A stretch of DNA of 64,000 bases from Spirochaetota bacterium (GTDB lineage Bacteria; Spirochaetota; GWB1-36-13; JAKPDD01): NCBI GenBank assembly GCA_029552945.1, contig JAKPDD010000023.1:248001-312000 (forward strand), in the 5' to 3' direction. Below the pieces are notes generated by a model, which saw only the letters and a program-made list of their open reading frames with translations, was not told the origin of the DNA and searched no databases. Position numbers and translations under genes: made by a program. Each line of letters opens with the position of its first letter. Position 1 is the first letter of the stretch. Shown here piece by piece: positions 52,533 to 61,818 of the stretch.

Positions 52533-54611
52533 ATGCAAGAAAAAAGTGTCTCGTTAACTATAAATAATAAAAAATTATTAATTTCTACTGGGAAAGTTGC
52601 AAGACAGGCAAATGGCTCTGTTATTGTTCAATATGGGGATACTGTAATATTTTCATCGGCTGTTATGGCAAAAGAGGTAAAGGAGGATCCAGGTTTTTTC
52701 CCGCTTTCTGTTAATTACATAGAGAAATTTTATGCAGCTGGTAAAATACCTGGTGGATTTATCAAAAGAGAAGGTAAACCTAGCGATAAAGAGGTTCTTA
52801 TATCAAGGATAATTGACAGGTCTATAAGGCCACTATTCCCCTCTGGGTTTAGGAATGAAGTGCAGGTTGTACCAATGACTATTGCTGTTGACCAGGAAAA
52901 TCCAACAGATGTTTTGGGAGTTATAGCTGCTAGTGCGGCTCTTTCTATATCTGATATACCTTTTAATGGTCCTGTTGCAAGTGTGAGGGTTGGCTTAATA
53001 GATGGCAAGTATATAATAAATCCTACTTTTAAGGAAATGGAACAGAGTAGACTTAATGTTGTTGTTTCTGGTACAAAAAATGGGATAACTATGATAGAGG
53101 GTGGTGGCAACTTTGTTTCAGAAGAAGAGATGGAGAATGGCATTAAAGCTGGTTACGAGACAATTCTTAAAATAGTAGATATTATAGAAGAATTAGTAAA
53201 AATTAAAGGAAAGCCTAAAAAAGAGGTACAGGTATTTCTTAGACCTACTAGTATTGATGAAGAAGTTAAAAAAGAATTTTTAGATAAACTTAAAAGTGTC
53301 TTAGAAATAAAAAACAAACAGGAGAGGGTAGAGAAAACAGAAGCTTTGTATAAAAGCGTAGGAGAGTTTTTTAAGACAAAATATGATGAAAAAGCAGAAT
53401 ATTATGCAAAGGAAGCTTTACTTGATCTTGAGTATGATCTGGTAAGAGAAAAATTATTTAAAGAAGGAATAAGAGTTGATGGAAGAAAACCCGATGAAAT
53501 AAGAGATATTCATATAGAGGTTGGCCTTTTTAAAAGACTTCATGGGTCAGCTTTATTTACAAGAGGGGAAACACAGTCTCTTGGTATACTTACTCTTGGT
53601 TCTGTTTCAGATGAACAGAAGGTTGATGATATAGAAGGTGAAACAAGTAAAAAATATATGTTGCACTATAATTTTCCCCCTTTCTCTGTTGGGGAAGTAG
53701 GGAAGATAGGGGCACCGGGAAGAAGAGAGATAGGGCATGGATATCTTGCTGAAAGATCTATAGAACCTACTTTACCAAGTAAAGATGAATTTCCTTACAC
53801 AATAAGGCTTGTTTCAGAAATAATGGAATCAAACGGGTCAAGTTCAATGGCAAGTGTATGTTCATGTTGTCTGGCTTTAATGGATGGGGGGGTTCCTATA
53901 AAAGAGCCTGTTGCTGGGATTGCAATGGGATTAATGTATAATAAAGACAAGACTGATTATAAGATATTAACAGATATTCAAGGTATTGAAGACCATTATG
54001 GTGATATGGACTTTAAAGTTGCTGGTTCAAGAAATGGTATTACAGGTTTTCAGTTAGATATAAAGGTTGATGCTTTGCCCGTAACTTTATTAAGAGAGGC
54101 ATTGGAAAAAGCGAAAGTTGCAAGAAACTATATACTCGATAAAATGGCAGAGGTAATAGCTAAACCAAGAGATGAAATTTCAGAATATGCTCCTAAAATA
54201 CTTATAATAAAAGCTAATCCTGATAATATAAGATTACTTATAGGTCCTGGCGGTAAGACAATAAAGAAGATAATTGAAGAGTACGGTATAAAGATAGATG
54301 TCGAAAATGATATAATAAAAATTGTTGCACCAAATCTTGAAACTGCACAGAAGGCATATGATAAGGTTTATGATATAGTAAGGGATATAAAAATTGGAGA
54401 TGTTATACAGGGTGAAGTTAAGAAGATAACTGACTTTGGATTTTTTATAGAAACATCTTCTGGGAGAGAAGGTTTGTGTCATATTTCAAATATATCTAAT
54501 GTAAGAGTAAAAAATGTAAGAGATTATGTTACTGAAGGTCAGGTTGTTAAAGCGAAAGTTATAAATATAGATGATATGGGAAGAATAAATATAAGTTTGA
54601 AGGATATTTAA
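52533..54611 (+). CDS. pnp: polyribonucleotide nucleotidyltransferase (PNPase)
   Basis: Phosphorolytic 3'-5' exoribonuclease, part of mRNA decay. The 692-residue product has two RNase PH domains (about 10-230 and 310-540, with GGFIKREGKPSDKEVLISR in the first and FPPFSVGEVGKIGAPGRRE in the second), KH domain LLIGPGGKTIKKIIEEYG (about 560-600) and S1 domain (about 620-690, GFFIETSSGREGLCHISN). Domains and length are normal. Follows rpsO; the M16 peptidase and RNase J follow. Confidence 0.97.
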   Translation: MQEKSVSLTINNKKLLISTGKVARQANGSVIVQYGDTVIFSSAVMAKEVKEDPGFFPLSVNYIEKFYAAGKIPGGFIKREGKPSDKEVLISRIIDRSIRPLFPSGFRNEVQVVPMTIAVDQENPTDVLGVIAASAALSISDIPFNGPVASVRVGLIDGKYIINPTFKEMEQSRLNVVVSGTKNGITMIEGGGNFVSEEEMENGIKAGYETILKIVDIIEELVKIKGKPKKEVQVFLRPTSIDEEVKKEFLDKLKSVLEIKNKQERVEKTEALYKSVGEFFKTKYDEKAEYYAKEALLDLEYDLVREKLFKEGIRVDGRKPDEIRDIHIEVGLFKRLHGSALFTRGETQSLGILTLGSVSDEQKVDDIEGETSKKYMLHYNFPPFSVGEVGKIGAPGRREIGHGYLAERSIEPTLPSKDEFPYTIRLVSEIMESNGSSSMASVCSCCLALMDGGVPIKEPVAGIAMGLMYNKDKTDYKILTDIQGIEDHYGDMDFKVAGSRNGITGFQLDIKVDALPVTLLREALEKAKVARNYILDKMAEVIAKPRDEISEYAPKILIIKANPDNIRLLIGPGGKTIKKIIEEYGIKIDVENDIIKIVAPNLETAQKAYDKVYDIVRDIKIGDVIQGEVKKITDFGFFIETSSGREGLCHISNISNVRVKNVRDYVTEGQVVKAKVINIDDMGRINISLKDI

Positions 54612-54647
54612 TTTTTATTTTCTAAACTCTTCTATTTTCTATCCTCT

Positions 54648-54667
54648 CCCTAATTTTAATATTAGGG
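54648..54667 (+). promoter_or_regulatory. hairpin covering the ribosome site of the M16 gene
   Basis: CCCTAAT (54648-54654) can pair with ATTAGGG (54661-54667) around a 6-base loop. The right arm contains the likely ribosome site AGGGG (54664-54668) of the M16 gene starting at 54674, so the hairpin may reduce its translation. It could also mark the end of pnp, but no T run follows. Confidence 0.35.
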
Positions 54668-54673
54668 GAAAAA

Positions 54674-55913
54674 ATGAAAAAACCACTAATTTTTAGGGCT
54701 AAAAATAACCTTATTTGTATATTAAATCCAATATCAAGAGCCAAGTCTTTTTCCTGTGGTATATTGGTTGGGTCAGGTTCATTTACTGAAAAACCAGATA
54801 CGATAGGATTTTCTCACTTTGTAGAACATATGGTTTTTAAAGGTACAAAAACAAGAACATATAAAGAGATAAATAAGGAAATTGAGAAATATGGTGGGTA
54901 CCTAAATGCTTTTACTGATAGAAATTATACGCTATTTTATACCAAGATAATCCCTCAGTTTTATAAAAAGTCTCTTGAAATTTTGCTTGATATAATCTTT
55001 AATCCTGTTTTTCCTGAAGATGAGATAAAAAAAGAGATTAAAGTTGTATTGGAAGAGATAGCAATGTATGAAGATTCTCCTGATGATAATATAGTCGATC
55101 TTCTTTTTGAATCTTCATATCCAGATTCATATTTAGGCTGGCCAATACTTGGGAAACCTGAAAGGATAAGTTCTATAAAGAGAGATGAGATAGTAAATTA
55201 TTGGCAAAGTTTTTATTATAACAGTAATATGATAATTTCTGCTGCTGGAAATTTTGATGTAAATGAGTTTTTGAGTATTGTAGAAAATATTGAAGGTAGA
55301 GAAAATAAAAAAGAAGAAAAAGGTAATCCTAATACTATTTTTAAGGCTAATAATAGCTATAAATTAAAAGATGTTGAGCAATTACATATTGGGCTTGGCA
55401 AAGAAACTATCAATATATATTCTGAAGAAAAAGAAAAATATTCATTGTCTTTGCTTAATAGTATATTGGGGGGGCAGCTCATCTTCAAGATTGTATTCTA
55501 GGATAAGAGAAGATATGGGTTTGTGTTATTCAATAAGTTCTTCTATTCATCTTGATAGGAACACTGGTCTTTTCTCTGTTTTTACAGCGACAGATCCTAA
55601 AAATAACAAAAATATAGTTGAAATAATAATAGATGAAATAGAAAACGTAAAAAAAGATAGAATAAAAGATGAAGAATTGGAGATAGCAAAAGCCCAGTTT
55701 AAAGCTTCAATTATGTTTAATCAAGAGAATATGTCTTCTATAATGAAAAGAAATGCATCACAGTACTTTTGGTATAATAAGATAATCTCTTCACAGGATG
55801 TTTTAAAAAAAATTGAAAAAATAAATATGAAAGATATATATGATATATATTATAAAACATTTTCAGACAAGAATTATTCTATTTATAAAATAATACCTGA
55901 AGATTCGAAATAA
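54674..55913 (+). pseudogene. M16 family zinc peptidase gene, frameshifted at a G7 tract
   Basis: An insulinase/pitrilysin-type processing peptidase of about 412 residues split into two frames. The first frame (54674-55501) holds the zinc motif HFVEH (His48-His52) and the distal Glu in VVLEEIAMYED, then stops. The second frame continues GSSSSRLYSRIREDMGLCYS, the family R-Y domain, to 55913. The switch is at seven consecutive G (55478-55484); with six G the reading would be LNSILGGSSSSRL, exactly aligned with the family LGGGMSSRL. The gene follows pnp, as in many bacteria. Indel may be real or a homopolymer error. Confidence 0.88.
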
Positions 55914-55924
55914 AAGGGGAAAAT

Positions 55925-57601
55925 ATGAAAAATCTAACAAAGTTAAGAATAATACCTTTAGGTGGATTGGGAGAAATAGGTAAAAATATAATGGTTGTTG
56001 AATATGATGATGAGATAGTCGTAATAGATTGCGGGATAATGTTCCCAGATTATGAGTTTTTGGGAGTTGATCTTATATTGCCAGACTTTAATTATTTAAA
56101 ATATAAAAAAGATAAAATAAAAGGGTTGTTGATAACACATGGGCATGAAGACCATATAGGGGGAATACCTTTTATGTATAAAGAGATAGGGCCTTTTCCT
56201 GTTTTTTCTCCTGGTTTTGCTTATGAACTAATAAAAAATAAGTTTAAAGAACATGGCATTTTTTGGGAAGATAATATTGACCTTATAAAAGTTAGGGCAA
56301 GATCAAAAATAAAGATTGGCAAGTTTTTTACAGCTGAATATATACAGGTTAATCATAGTATTGCAGATAGTTTTGCAATAGCTATACATACTCCTTTGGG
56401 GACTATATTACATACTGGTGATTTTAAGATTGATAATAATCCTGTTGATAACTGTTTTTTTGATTTTTATAAGTTTGCTGAGCTGGGAGAAAAAGGAGTA
56501 CTTTTACTTATGTCAGATTCTACAAATGTTGAAAGGCGGTATTCTACAAAGACAGAAAGAGAAGTCGGTGAATCTCTTTCAGAGATAGTAAGGTCATCTA
56601 AAGGTAGAGTAATTGTTGCAACATTTGCTTCAAATATTTCAAGGGTTTCACAACTTGCAAAAATAGGCATTGAAAATAACAGAAAAGTTGCAATTGTTGG
56701 AAGAAACATGGAGCTTAATTTCCAAATAGCAAGAAACTTAAATTATATAAGAATAGATGAGGATAATCTTATAAATATAGAGGATATAAATAATTATCCT
56801 GATGATAAATTACTTATTATAACAACTGGATCACAGGGTGAACCTATGAGTGCTCTACATAGGATAATAGAGAATACTCATAAATATATAAAAGTAAAAC
56901 ACAACGATGTTTATATAATATCAGCTTCTGTTATCCCAGGTAATGAAAAAACAGTATCAAAAATAATAAATACCCTATTTTTACAGGGTGCTCATGTTTA
57001 TTATGAGGGAACGAATAATGTGCATGTTTCGGGGCATGCTCCTGCTGATCAACAACAGATAATGTTAAGATTAACGAATCCCAAATTTTTTATGCCTATT
57101 CATGGAGAACCTCGTCATCTCATAAAACATGCTGATCTTGCTGTTGAAATGGGATGGGAAGAGGATAACATAATATTGGCAAGAAATGGAGATGTTGTTG
57201 AAATAGAAAAAGATAGGGCTGATATAGTTGAACATATAGACCTAGATACTGTTTTTGTTGATGCTAATATAGTAAGCAATAAAAAGAATATTATAAAAGA
57301 GAGAAAAGCAATGTCAGAAGACGGGGTAATAGTGGCTATTATAGGGCTAAAACAGCTAGATAATGAGATAGAATGTATCCCGGATATAATATCAAAGGGT
57401 TTTCTTTTTGGAGATGAATTAAAAGGGGTTGAAAATACTATGAAAGATATGGTTGTAAATACTGTAATGAGTGTTATATATAATAATGGTATTGATTACA
57501 ATGCTATAAAAAACAAAGTTACTAAGACTATACAACTGTATGCACAAAATAATTTTTATAAAAAACCTATGGTTATACCAAGAATAATAGAGATAGAATA
57601 A
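55925..57601 (+). CDS. rnj: ribonuclease J
   Basis: Beta-CASP metallo-beta-lactamase ribonuclease with endo- and 5'-3' exonuclease activity. The 558-residue product has LGGLGEIGKNIMVVEYDD, the metal motif THGHEDHIGG (residues 71-80), the later HTGDFKIDNNP and MSDSTNVERR, ISASVIPGNEKTV, HVSGHAPADQQQIMLRLTN in parts, HGEPRHLIKHA and a C-terminal domain. Length is typical of RNase J. It sits with pnp, so two mRNA-decay enzymes are co-located. Confidence 0.95.
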   Translation: MKNLTKLRIIPLGGLGEIGKNIMVVEYDDEIVVIDCGIMFPDYEFLGVDLILPDFNYLKYKKDKIKGLLITHGHEDHIGGIPFMYKEIGPFPVFSPGFAYELIKNKFKEHGIFWEDNIDLIKVRARSKIKIGKFFTAEYIQVNHSIADSFAIAIHTPLGTILHTGDFKIDNNPVDNCFFDFYKFAELGEKGVLLLMSDSTNVERRYSTKTEREVGESLSEIVRSSKGRVIVATFASNISRVSQLAKIGIENNRKVAIVGRNMELNFQIARNLNYIRIDEDNLINIEDINNYPDDKLLIITTGSQGEPMSALHRIIENTHKYIKVKHNDVYIISASVIPGNEKTVSKIINTLFLQGAHVYYEGTNNVHVSGHAPADQQQIMLRLTNPKFFMPIHGEPRHLIKHADLAVEMGWEEDNIILARNGDVVEIEKDRADIVEHIDLDTVFVDANIVSNKKNIIKERKAMSEDGVIVAIIGLKQLDNEIECIPDIISKGFLFGDELKGVENTMKDMVVNTVMSVIYNNGIDYNAIKNKVTKTIQLYAQNNFYKKPMVIPRIIEIE

Positions 57602-57653
57602 TTAAATTTGAAATTAAAATTTTTAAATTAAAATTTTGTTCAAAGAGGATAAT

Positions 57654-57986
57654 ATGATAAATAGTATTGTAGGAGAAAATACAGAACTTACTGGTAACTT
57701 CAAAATAGAAGGTGTACTCAGGATTGATGGTAAATTTGAGGGGAAGGTTGATAGTAAAAACCAGATATTAATAGGAAAAAAGGGTTTTGCTATAATAGAA
57801 GCTACAGCTGAAGAAATGATAATAGGTGGATATGTTGAAGGGAAAGTTAAAGTCAGAGGCAAGTTTAAGGTGCTTGAGACAGGTTTTTTTAAAGGTGAAG
57901 TCGATGCTGAGAGAATAGAGATAGAGGCAGGTGGGTTTTTTAGTGGTAAGTTTAGAACAAAAATGTTAGAGAAAAAAAATGATTGA
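57654..57986 (+). CDS. bactofilin-family protein 1
   Basis: A 110-residue polymerising beta-helix protein of the bactofilin (DUF583) family, which forms filaments in bacterial cells. It shows NSIVGENTELTGNFKIEGVL, DGKFEGKVDSKNQILIGKKG in parts, and the repeating GGYVEGKVKVRGKFKVLETG pattern of six-residue turns. ATG at 57654 follows AGAGG by 6 bases; the upstream TTG at 57636 has no ribosome site. It overlaps the next gene by 8 bases. A second bactofilin is at 63206. Confidence 0.92.
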   Translation: MINSIVGENTELTGNFKIEGVLRIDGKFEGKVDSKNQILIGKKGFAIIEATAEEMIIGGYVEGKVKVRGKFKVLETGFFKGEVDAERIEIEAGGFFSGKFRTKMLEKKND

Positions 57987-58425
57987 TCCTTTATACGACT
58001 TTATTAATAAAAAAATATTAAATAAAGAAAATAAAGAGATTAAGAAAGTTGATATTAAAAAGACTGATTCTAAAAAAGGGACTATAGAAGATAAAATAAT
58101 AGAGAGTTTTAATAAAGAAATAGATGAACTTGTAGAGGAGATAAATATACTTGAAAAGGAACTTTTAAATAAACCTAATGAAGAGGTTATAAAAAGGTAC
58201 AAAGGAAGGATTAAAGCTTTTTTAGAAAAAGTGAATAATAATTATAAGTCTTTTATATATAAAAGATGGAGGGGTGGTCAGGTTAAAATATGGCAGGCTT
58301 TAGATAAAAAAGTTGAAGCTTTATATAAAGAGCTTATAACTTCGCAAGTAAAAGCTTTTGATATTTTAGAGAAATTAAAGGATTTAAAAGGACTTATAAT
58401 AGACCTTAAAATAGATGGGGTATAA
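57979..58425 (+). CDS. YaaR/DUF327-family protein
   Basis: A 148-residue charged helical protein. Its C-terminal half, VIKRYKGRIKAFLEKVNN, WQALDKKVEALYKELI and LKDLKGLIIDLKI, matches the DUF327 (YaaR) pattern. In Bacillus subtilis yaaR lies close to yaaT, the PSP1 gene; here the PSP1 gene follows after 3 bases, which supports the call. The N-terminal 50 residues are a Lys-rich, probably flexible segment. Function in the family is not established. Confidence 0.7.
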   Translation: MIDPLYDFINKKILNKENKEIKKVDIKKTDSKKGTIEDKIIESFNKEIDELVEEINILEKELLNKPNEEVIKRYKGRIKAFLEKVNNNYKSFIYKRWRGGQVKIWQALDKKVEALYKELITSQVKAFDILEKLKDLKGLIIDLKIDGV

Positions 58426-58428
58426 AAA

Positions 58429-59268
58429 ATGAAACTTGCATATATAAGAGTAGGATATAGTAAAGAAGTTGAAGTTTATGTGTATAATGAGGAAATGGTT
58501 TTAAAAAAGGGAAGATTTTATATAATTGAAACAATACATGAAAATGACTTTGGTTACTATTTAGGCGATGTGAATAACCAGGCTATTATTAATGATTATA
58601 ATAATAATCCTGATAAATATTTTAAAGTTTTAAGAGTCCCAACTAATCAAGATATACAAAAAAGGAAAGAAAAAAAATTAAAGTCAAAAGAATGTTTTGA
58701 AATAGCACTTCAGAAAATAGAGGAGTTTGGCTTACCGATTAAACTTGTTAATACATACTATTTTTTTGAGGGGAATAAAATACTTTTTAATTTTTATTCT
58801 GAGACTAGGGTTGATTTCAGAGAACTTGTAAAAAATCTTGCTTCTCTTTTTAAAACAAGGATAGAGTTACATCAGATTGGGATAAGAGACTTTGCTCAAC
58901 ATTTTGACCTTTATGGTATATGTGGGAGAGAAACATGCTGCTCAACTATTAAAACTCATAAATACTCTGTTTCTCTTAAAGCAGCGAAAGAGCAAAATCT
59001 TAATATTAAAGCATCTAAATTATCAGGTATATGTGGTAGGCTTATGTGTTGTCTTAACTATGAGTGTGAGAATTATAGAGAGACAGGTATACCAAATATT
59101 GGTGATGAGATAATAATAGATAATATATCTTTTTTTGTGAAAGAAGTTGACAGAAATAAAAAAACTATACATTTATTTAATGAAAATGACGAATTTAAAG
59201 AGATAAGTTTTGATGAATTCCAAAAAGTGGGGTGTCAAAATTGTTCGAAGAATATGGGAAATACATAA
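58429..59268 (+). CDS. PSP1-domain protein, RicT/YaaT-like
   Basis: A 279-residue protein with the PSP1 C-terminal domain: KILFNFYSETRVDFRELVKN in part, RIELHQIGIRDFAQHFDLYG in part, then the cysteine-rich GICGRETCCS and SGICGRLMCCLNYECENY. In Bacillus the YaaT (RicT) protein with RicA and RicF binds iron-sulfur clusters through such cysteines and promotes RNase Y-dependent mRNA processing. No ricA or ricF is seen here. The C-terminal tail CQNCS adds two more cysteines. The PilZ gene overlaps its end by 37 bases. Confidence 0.9.
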   Translation: MKLAYIRVGYSKEVEVYVYNEEMVLKKGRFYIIETIHENDFGYYLGDVNNQAIINDYNNNPDKYFKVLRVPTNQDIQKRKEKKLKSKECFEIALQKIEEFGLPIKLVNTYYFFEGNKILFNFYSETRVDFRELVKNLASLFKTRIELHQIGIRDFAQHFDLYGICGRETCCSTIKTHKYSVSLKAAKEQNLNIKASKLSGICGRLMCCLNYECENYRETGIPNIGDEIIIDNISFFVKEVDRNKKTIHLFNENDEFKEISFDEFQKVGCQNCSKNMGNT

Positions 59269-60299
59269 CTAATGGTATTTTTATTTTAATAGGACTTATA
59301 GTCCTAAAAAAAATCCTGAACTTTCTTGGTTTTTCAAATAAGTTCAGATGGGGATGGATAAACTACTGGGTTGTTAAAAAAAGTCATAAACTTACTATGA
59401 AGGAGATGAAAATAATTAAAGATATAGCAGAAAGTTTTAGAATAACAACTCCCTCTTATATAGTTGGGACATTACCAAGTCTGGACCACTATTTAGGACT
59501 TTATGTAGCAACAGTTTTTAATAAAAAAAACATAGATATATGGGGTAAAATAAGACTCTTATCGAGAATACTTGAGATAAGAAGAAAATTTGCTGTTGTA
59601 CCATTATCTTCTTTCAAAATAAAAAATACAAGACAATTTGCACCTGGAACAAAAATAAAAATTGCCATATCTGATAAAGGATATTTTGAAAGTATAATTG
59701 GTGATTCAAGATACTCTTTTTTTTCTGTTATAATAAAAGACCCTAAAATAGCTTCGTTTTTAAAATCAGCGGGTAAAGTTTCGGCAAGAGTAAGCAGGTT
59801 GGGGGATGCTCAGTATTATTTTAAGTCAAAAGTTTTGTTTGTATCAACAATAACAAATCCAATGTTTGTTCAGTTAAAACATACAAGAAAACTTAAAAGA
59901 AAACAGTTCAGGTCTGATATAAGGGTAAAAACAAATATATTTACTGATATAGTCCCTACTAATCCCCAAAAAACCAAAAAAGGATATGTTTTTGTTGATG
60001 GTAAAGAAAAGTATTCAGGTCTTATAGTTAATATATCATCAGGTGGTGCCGCAGTACAATCCAGAGCTCCTATTCAGGTAGGTTCTTATTATAGAATAAG
60101 ATTTAAAATATTAGGTGAGGAATTGGAAATACCTTCTAAAGTAGTTCTTGAAAGGAGGGCGGGCCCTAATACTCCTGATGCGACTTTTCACTTAAGGTTT
60201 GTTGGTATTTCAGTAAGAGCAAGAGTTTTTATTCAATTGTATGCTTATAAGTTACACCCATCTTTTTTTGCTAAGTCTCAAAAGATTAAGATGGAATAA
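59232..60299 (+). CDS. PilZ-domain c-di-GMP receptor, membrane-anchored
   Basis: A 355-residue protein with one N-terminal membrane helix (NGIFILIGLIVLKKILNFLG), a middle domain (about 60-220) of unknown fold, and a C-terminal PilZ domain (about 225-345) with the c-di-GMP motifs RKQFR and NISSGGA (RxxxR and D/NxSxxG). The layout recalls spirochaetal membrane PilZ proteins linked to motility. The GTG at 59232 has a poor ribosome site; a TTG at 59241, with GGGGTG upstream, is an alternative. It overlaps the PSP1 gene by 37 bases. Confidence 0.88.
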   Translation: MSKLFEEYGKYITNGIFILIGLIVLKKILNFLGFSNKFRWGWINYWVVKKSHKLTMKEMKIIKDIAESFRITTPSYIVGTLPSLDHYLGLYVATVFNKKNIDIWGKIRLLSRILEIRRKFAVVPLSSFKIKNTRQFAPGTKIKIAISDKGYFESIIGDSRYSFFSVIIKDPKIASFLKSAGKVSARVSRLGDAQYYFKSKVLFVSTITNPMFVQLKHTRKLKRKQFRSDIRVKTNIFTDIVPTNPQKTKKGYVFVDGKEKYSGLIVNISSGGAAVQSRAPIQVGSYYRIRFKILGEELEIPSKVVLERRAGPNTPDATFHLRFVGISVRARVFIQLYAYKLHPSFFAKSQKIKME

Positions 60300-60301
60300 C
60301 C

Positions 60302-60326
60302 AAATCGTTAAATAATGATTTTATTT
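60302..60326 (+). terminator. weak hairpin terminator after the PilZ gene
   Basis: AAATCGTTA (60302-60310) and TAATGATTT (60313-60321) pair with one G-T wobble, followed by TATTT. AT-rich, so weak. The remaining gap up to 60603 holds a repeat fragment and the terminator of the convergent gene. Confidence 0.4.
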
Positions 60327-60432
60327 AGCATTAGATAATTTGATTAATATCTTCTTGAAAATTTCTAAAAGACTTTTGATTATTTAGTATTCTCATGTAA
60401 ATCAAAACCCTTTATAAGTTAATCTATTGATT

Positions 60433-60555
60433 TTTTATCTCACTGTCGAAAGAAAAAGATTTTGATTTAAAATCCATGTTAAGAGAGTAAATTGTTCCTT
60501 CAATATAACCTGTTAATGAGGATTGATTATACTCAAATTTTTCAGTTTTACCTAT
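60433..60555 (-). repeat. partial duplicate of the neighbouring barrel gene
   Basis: This 123-base stretch matches 60925-61047 inside the barrel gene with a constant offset of 492 and no gaps; I count about 8 to 10 differences. It still reads IGKTEKFEYNQSSLTGY and SLNMDFKSKSFSFDSEIK on the minus strand, then stops. It has no start codon or ribosome site, so it is a gene remnant, probably left by a tandem duplication followed by deletion. Most differences change residues. Confidence 0.85.
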
Positions 60556-60565
60556 TATTGAAAAG

Positions 60566-60592
60566 GGAAAAGGAGAAGTACTCCTCTTTATG
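60566..60592 (-). terminator. terminator of the barrel gene
   Basis: AGGAG (60571-60575) pairs with CTCCT (60581-60585) around a 5-base loop; flanking A and T runs extend the stem, and on the minus strand TTTTCCCTTTT follows. It lies 15 bases after the barrel-gene stop. Short stem, so moderate confidence. Confidence 0.6.
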
Positions 60593-60603
60593 ATTTGTTA
60601 ATC

Positions 60604-61653
60604 TTAGAAGGATATTGTTACTCCAAATGTTACAGCATAAGTCTTATTTTCACCGCCTAATATTAAGGCACCCTGTACTGGTATTTTAACAGGACCTAGA
60701 TTTAACTGGATACCACTTACTAACCTTGGTATAAAGCTTCTACCAGAATCTTCTCCATTTATAATTATTGTACCTGAATCAGTGGTAGAAGATCCTATTG
60801 GTGCTGTTACTACTACATTTGCATTTGCAGGCAGTGTTGCAGTAACTTCTACATTGTTTGAAAGGTTGTATGTAATACCAAAACCAGCGAATATATCGAG
60901 AATATATAGTAAGTTGACGTAACCTTTTATTTCACTGTCGAAAGAAAAAGATTTTGATTTAAATTCCATATTAAGAGACTGAATTGTTCCTTCAACATAA
61001 CCTGTTAATGGGGGTTGATTATACTCAAATTTTTCAGTTTTACCTATGTCAACGTTACCATTTATCTTGTTATTAGAGTAGAAAACACCAAGAGAAACAG
61101 ATACACCTTCAAATGATAATACTACAGGCACTAGTGTAGAGGGTGATATTATTCTTTTTCTTAGTATAATACCCATATTGAAGAAGTTTAATTTCCATTC
61201 ATCAATTTTTATGTTTAATGGTAATAATTTAAATGTTATGTCAGAATCTTCAAATATTCCAATCCCAAGAATACTGTATAATGGATCAAGAGATATAGTT
61301 ATAAAAGGTGCTGCTGTTACACCTAACCCTGCATTGCCTAAACCCTCACTACCTGCACCTGTTGATGGTGGCACAGTTACACCAATACCCCCAGTTACAC
61401 CTATAGCCAAGTTTCTATACCCTTCTCCAAATACAGGTTGAGTTGTATTTGTTATAGCAAAGCAGTCTGCCATAGATCCAAACAAATTAAGTGAGTTTAC
61501 TCCATATTCCTCAATGTAAGAATCGAATATTGTTTTTGCATTCCCACCTAAAGTGGTAAATCCTGTATATGTTGCACTTATTTTAGCGTAACTTACACTT
61601 ACAATTGAGAATAAAATAGTAAGTGTAATTAGTATTCTGATCTTTTTTTTCAT
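60604..61653 (-). CDS. predicted outer-membrane beta-barrel protein
   Basis: A 349-residue exported protein with signal peptide KIRILITLTILFSIVSVSYA. The mature part begins KISATYTGFTTLGGNAKTIF and shows Gly/Ser/Pro-rich loops (VTVPPSTGAGSEGLGNAG) between strands; it ends AVTFGVTISF, with the Phe barrel signal. No family recognised; similar spirochaetal proteins of this style are often surface antigens, but that is an inference. AGGAGG precedes the ATG. Part of its sequence is duplicated downstream at 60433-60555. Confidence 0.7.
   Translation of the reverse strand: MKKKIRILITLTILFSIVSVSYAKISATYTGFTTLGGNAKTIFDSYIEEYGVNSLNLFGSMADCFAITNTTQPVFGEGYRNLAIGVTGGIGVTVPPSTGAGSEGLGNAGLGVTAAPFITISLDPLYSILGIGIFEDSDITFKLLPLNIKIDEWKLNFFNMGIILRKRIISPSTLVPVVLSFEGVSVSLGVFYSNNKINGNVDIGKTEKFEYNQPPLTGYVEGTIQSLNMEFKSKSFSFDSEIKGYVNLLYILDIFAGFGITYNLSNNVEVTATLPANANVVVTAPIGSSTTDSGTIIINGEDSGRSFIPRLVSGIQLNLGPVKIPVQGALILGGENKTYAVTFGVTISF
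60925..61047 (-). repeat. source copy of the duplicated barrel-gene fragment
   Basis: Internal segment of the 60604-61653 gene that is repeated, in the same orientation, at 60433-60555. It encodes IGKTEKFEYNQPPLTGYVEG and SLNMEFKSKSFSFDSEIKG, two neighbouring strands of the barrel with a loop. Confidence 0.85.
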
Positions 61654-61818
61654 ATAATCTCCTCCTTCTTAGTAAATCTAAAATAGATAAGTTAACTTAA
61701 AATTTATAAAAAACAAATTTTTTTAACTCAATTTTATTCTTATAAACTGATTTATAGATTAAATTTATTTCTTAAGTTTTTTTATTTTAAAGAAATTTTT
61801 AAAGCAAAGGGGCTTAAA

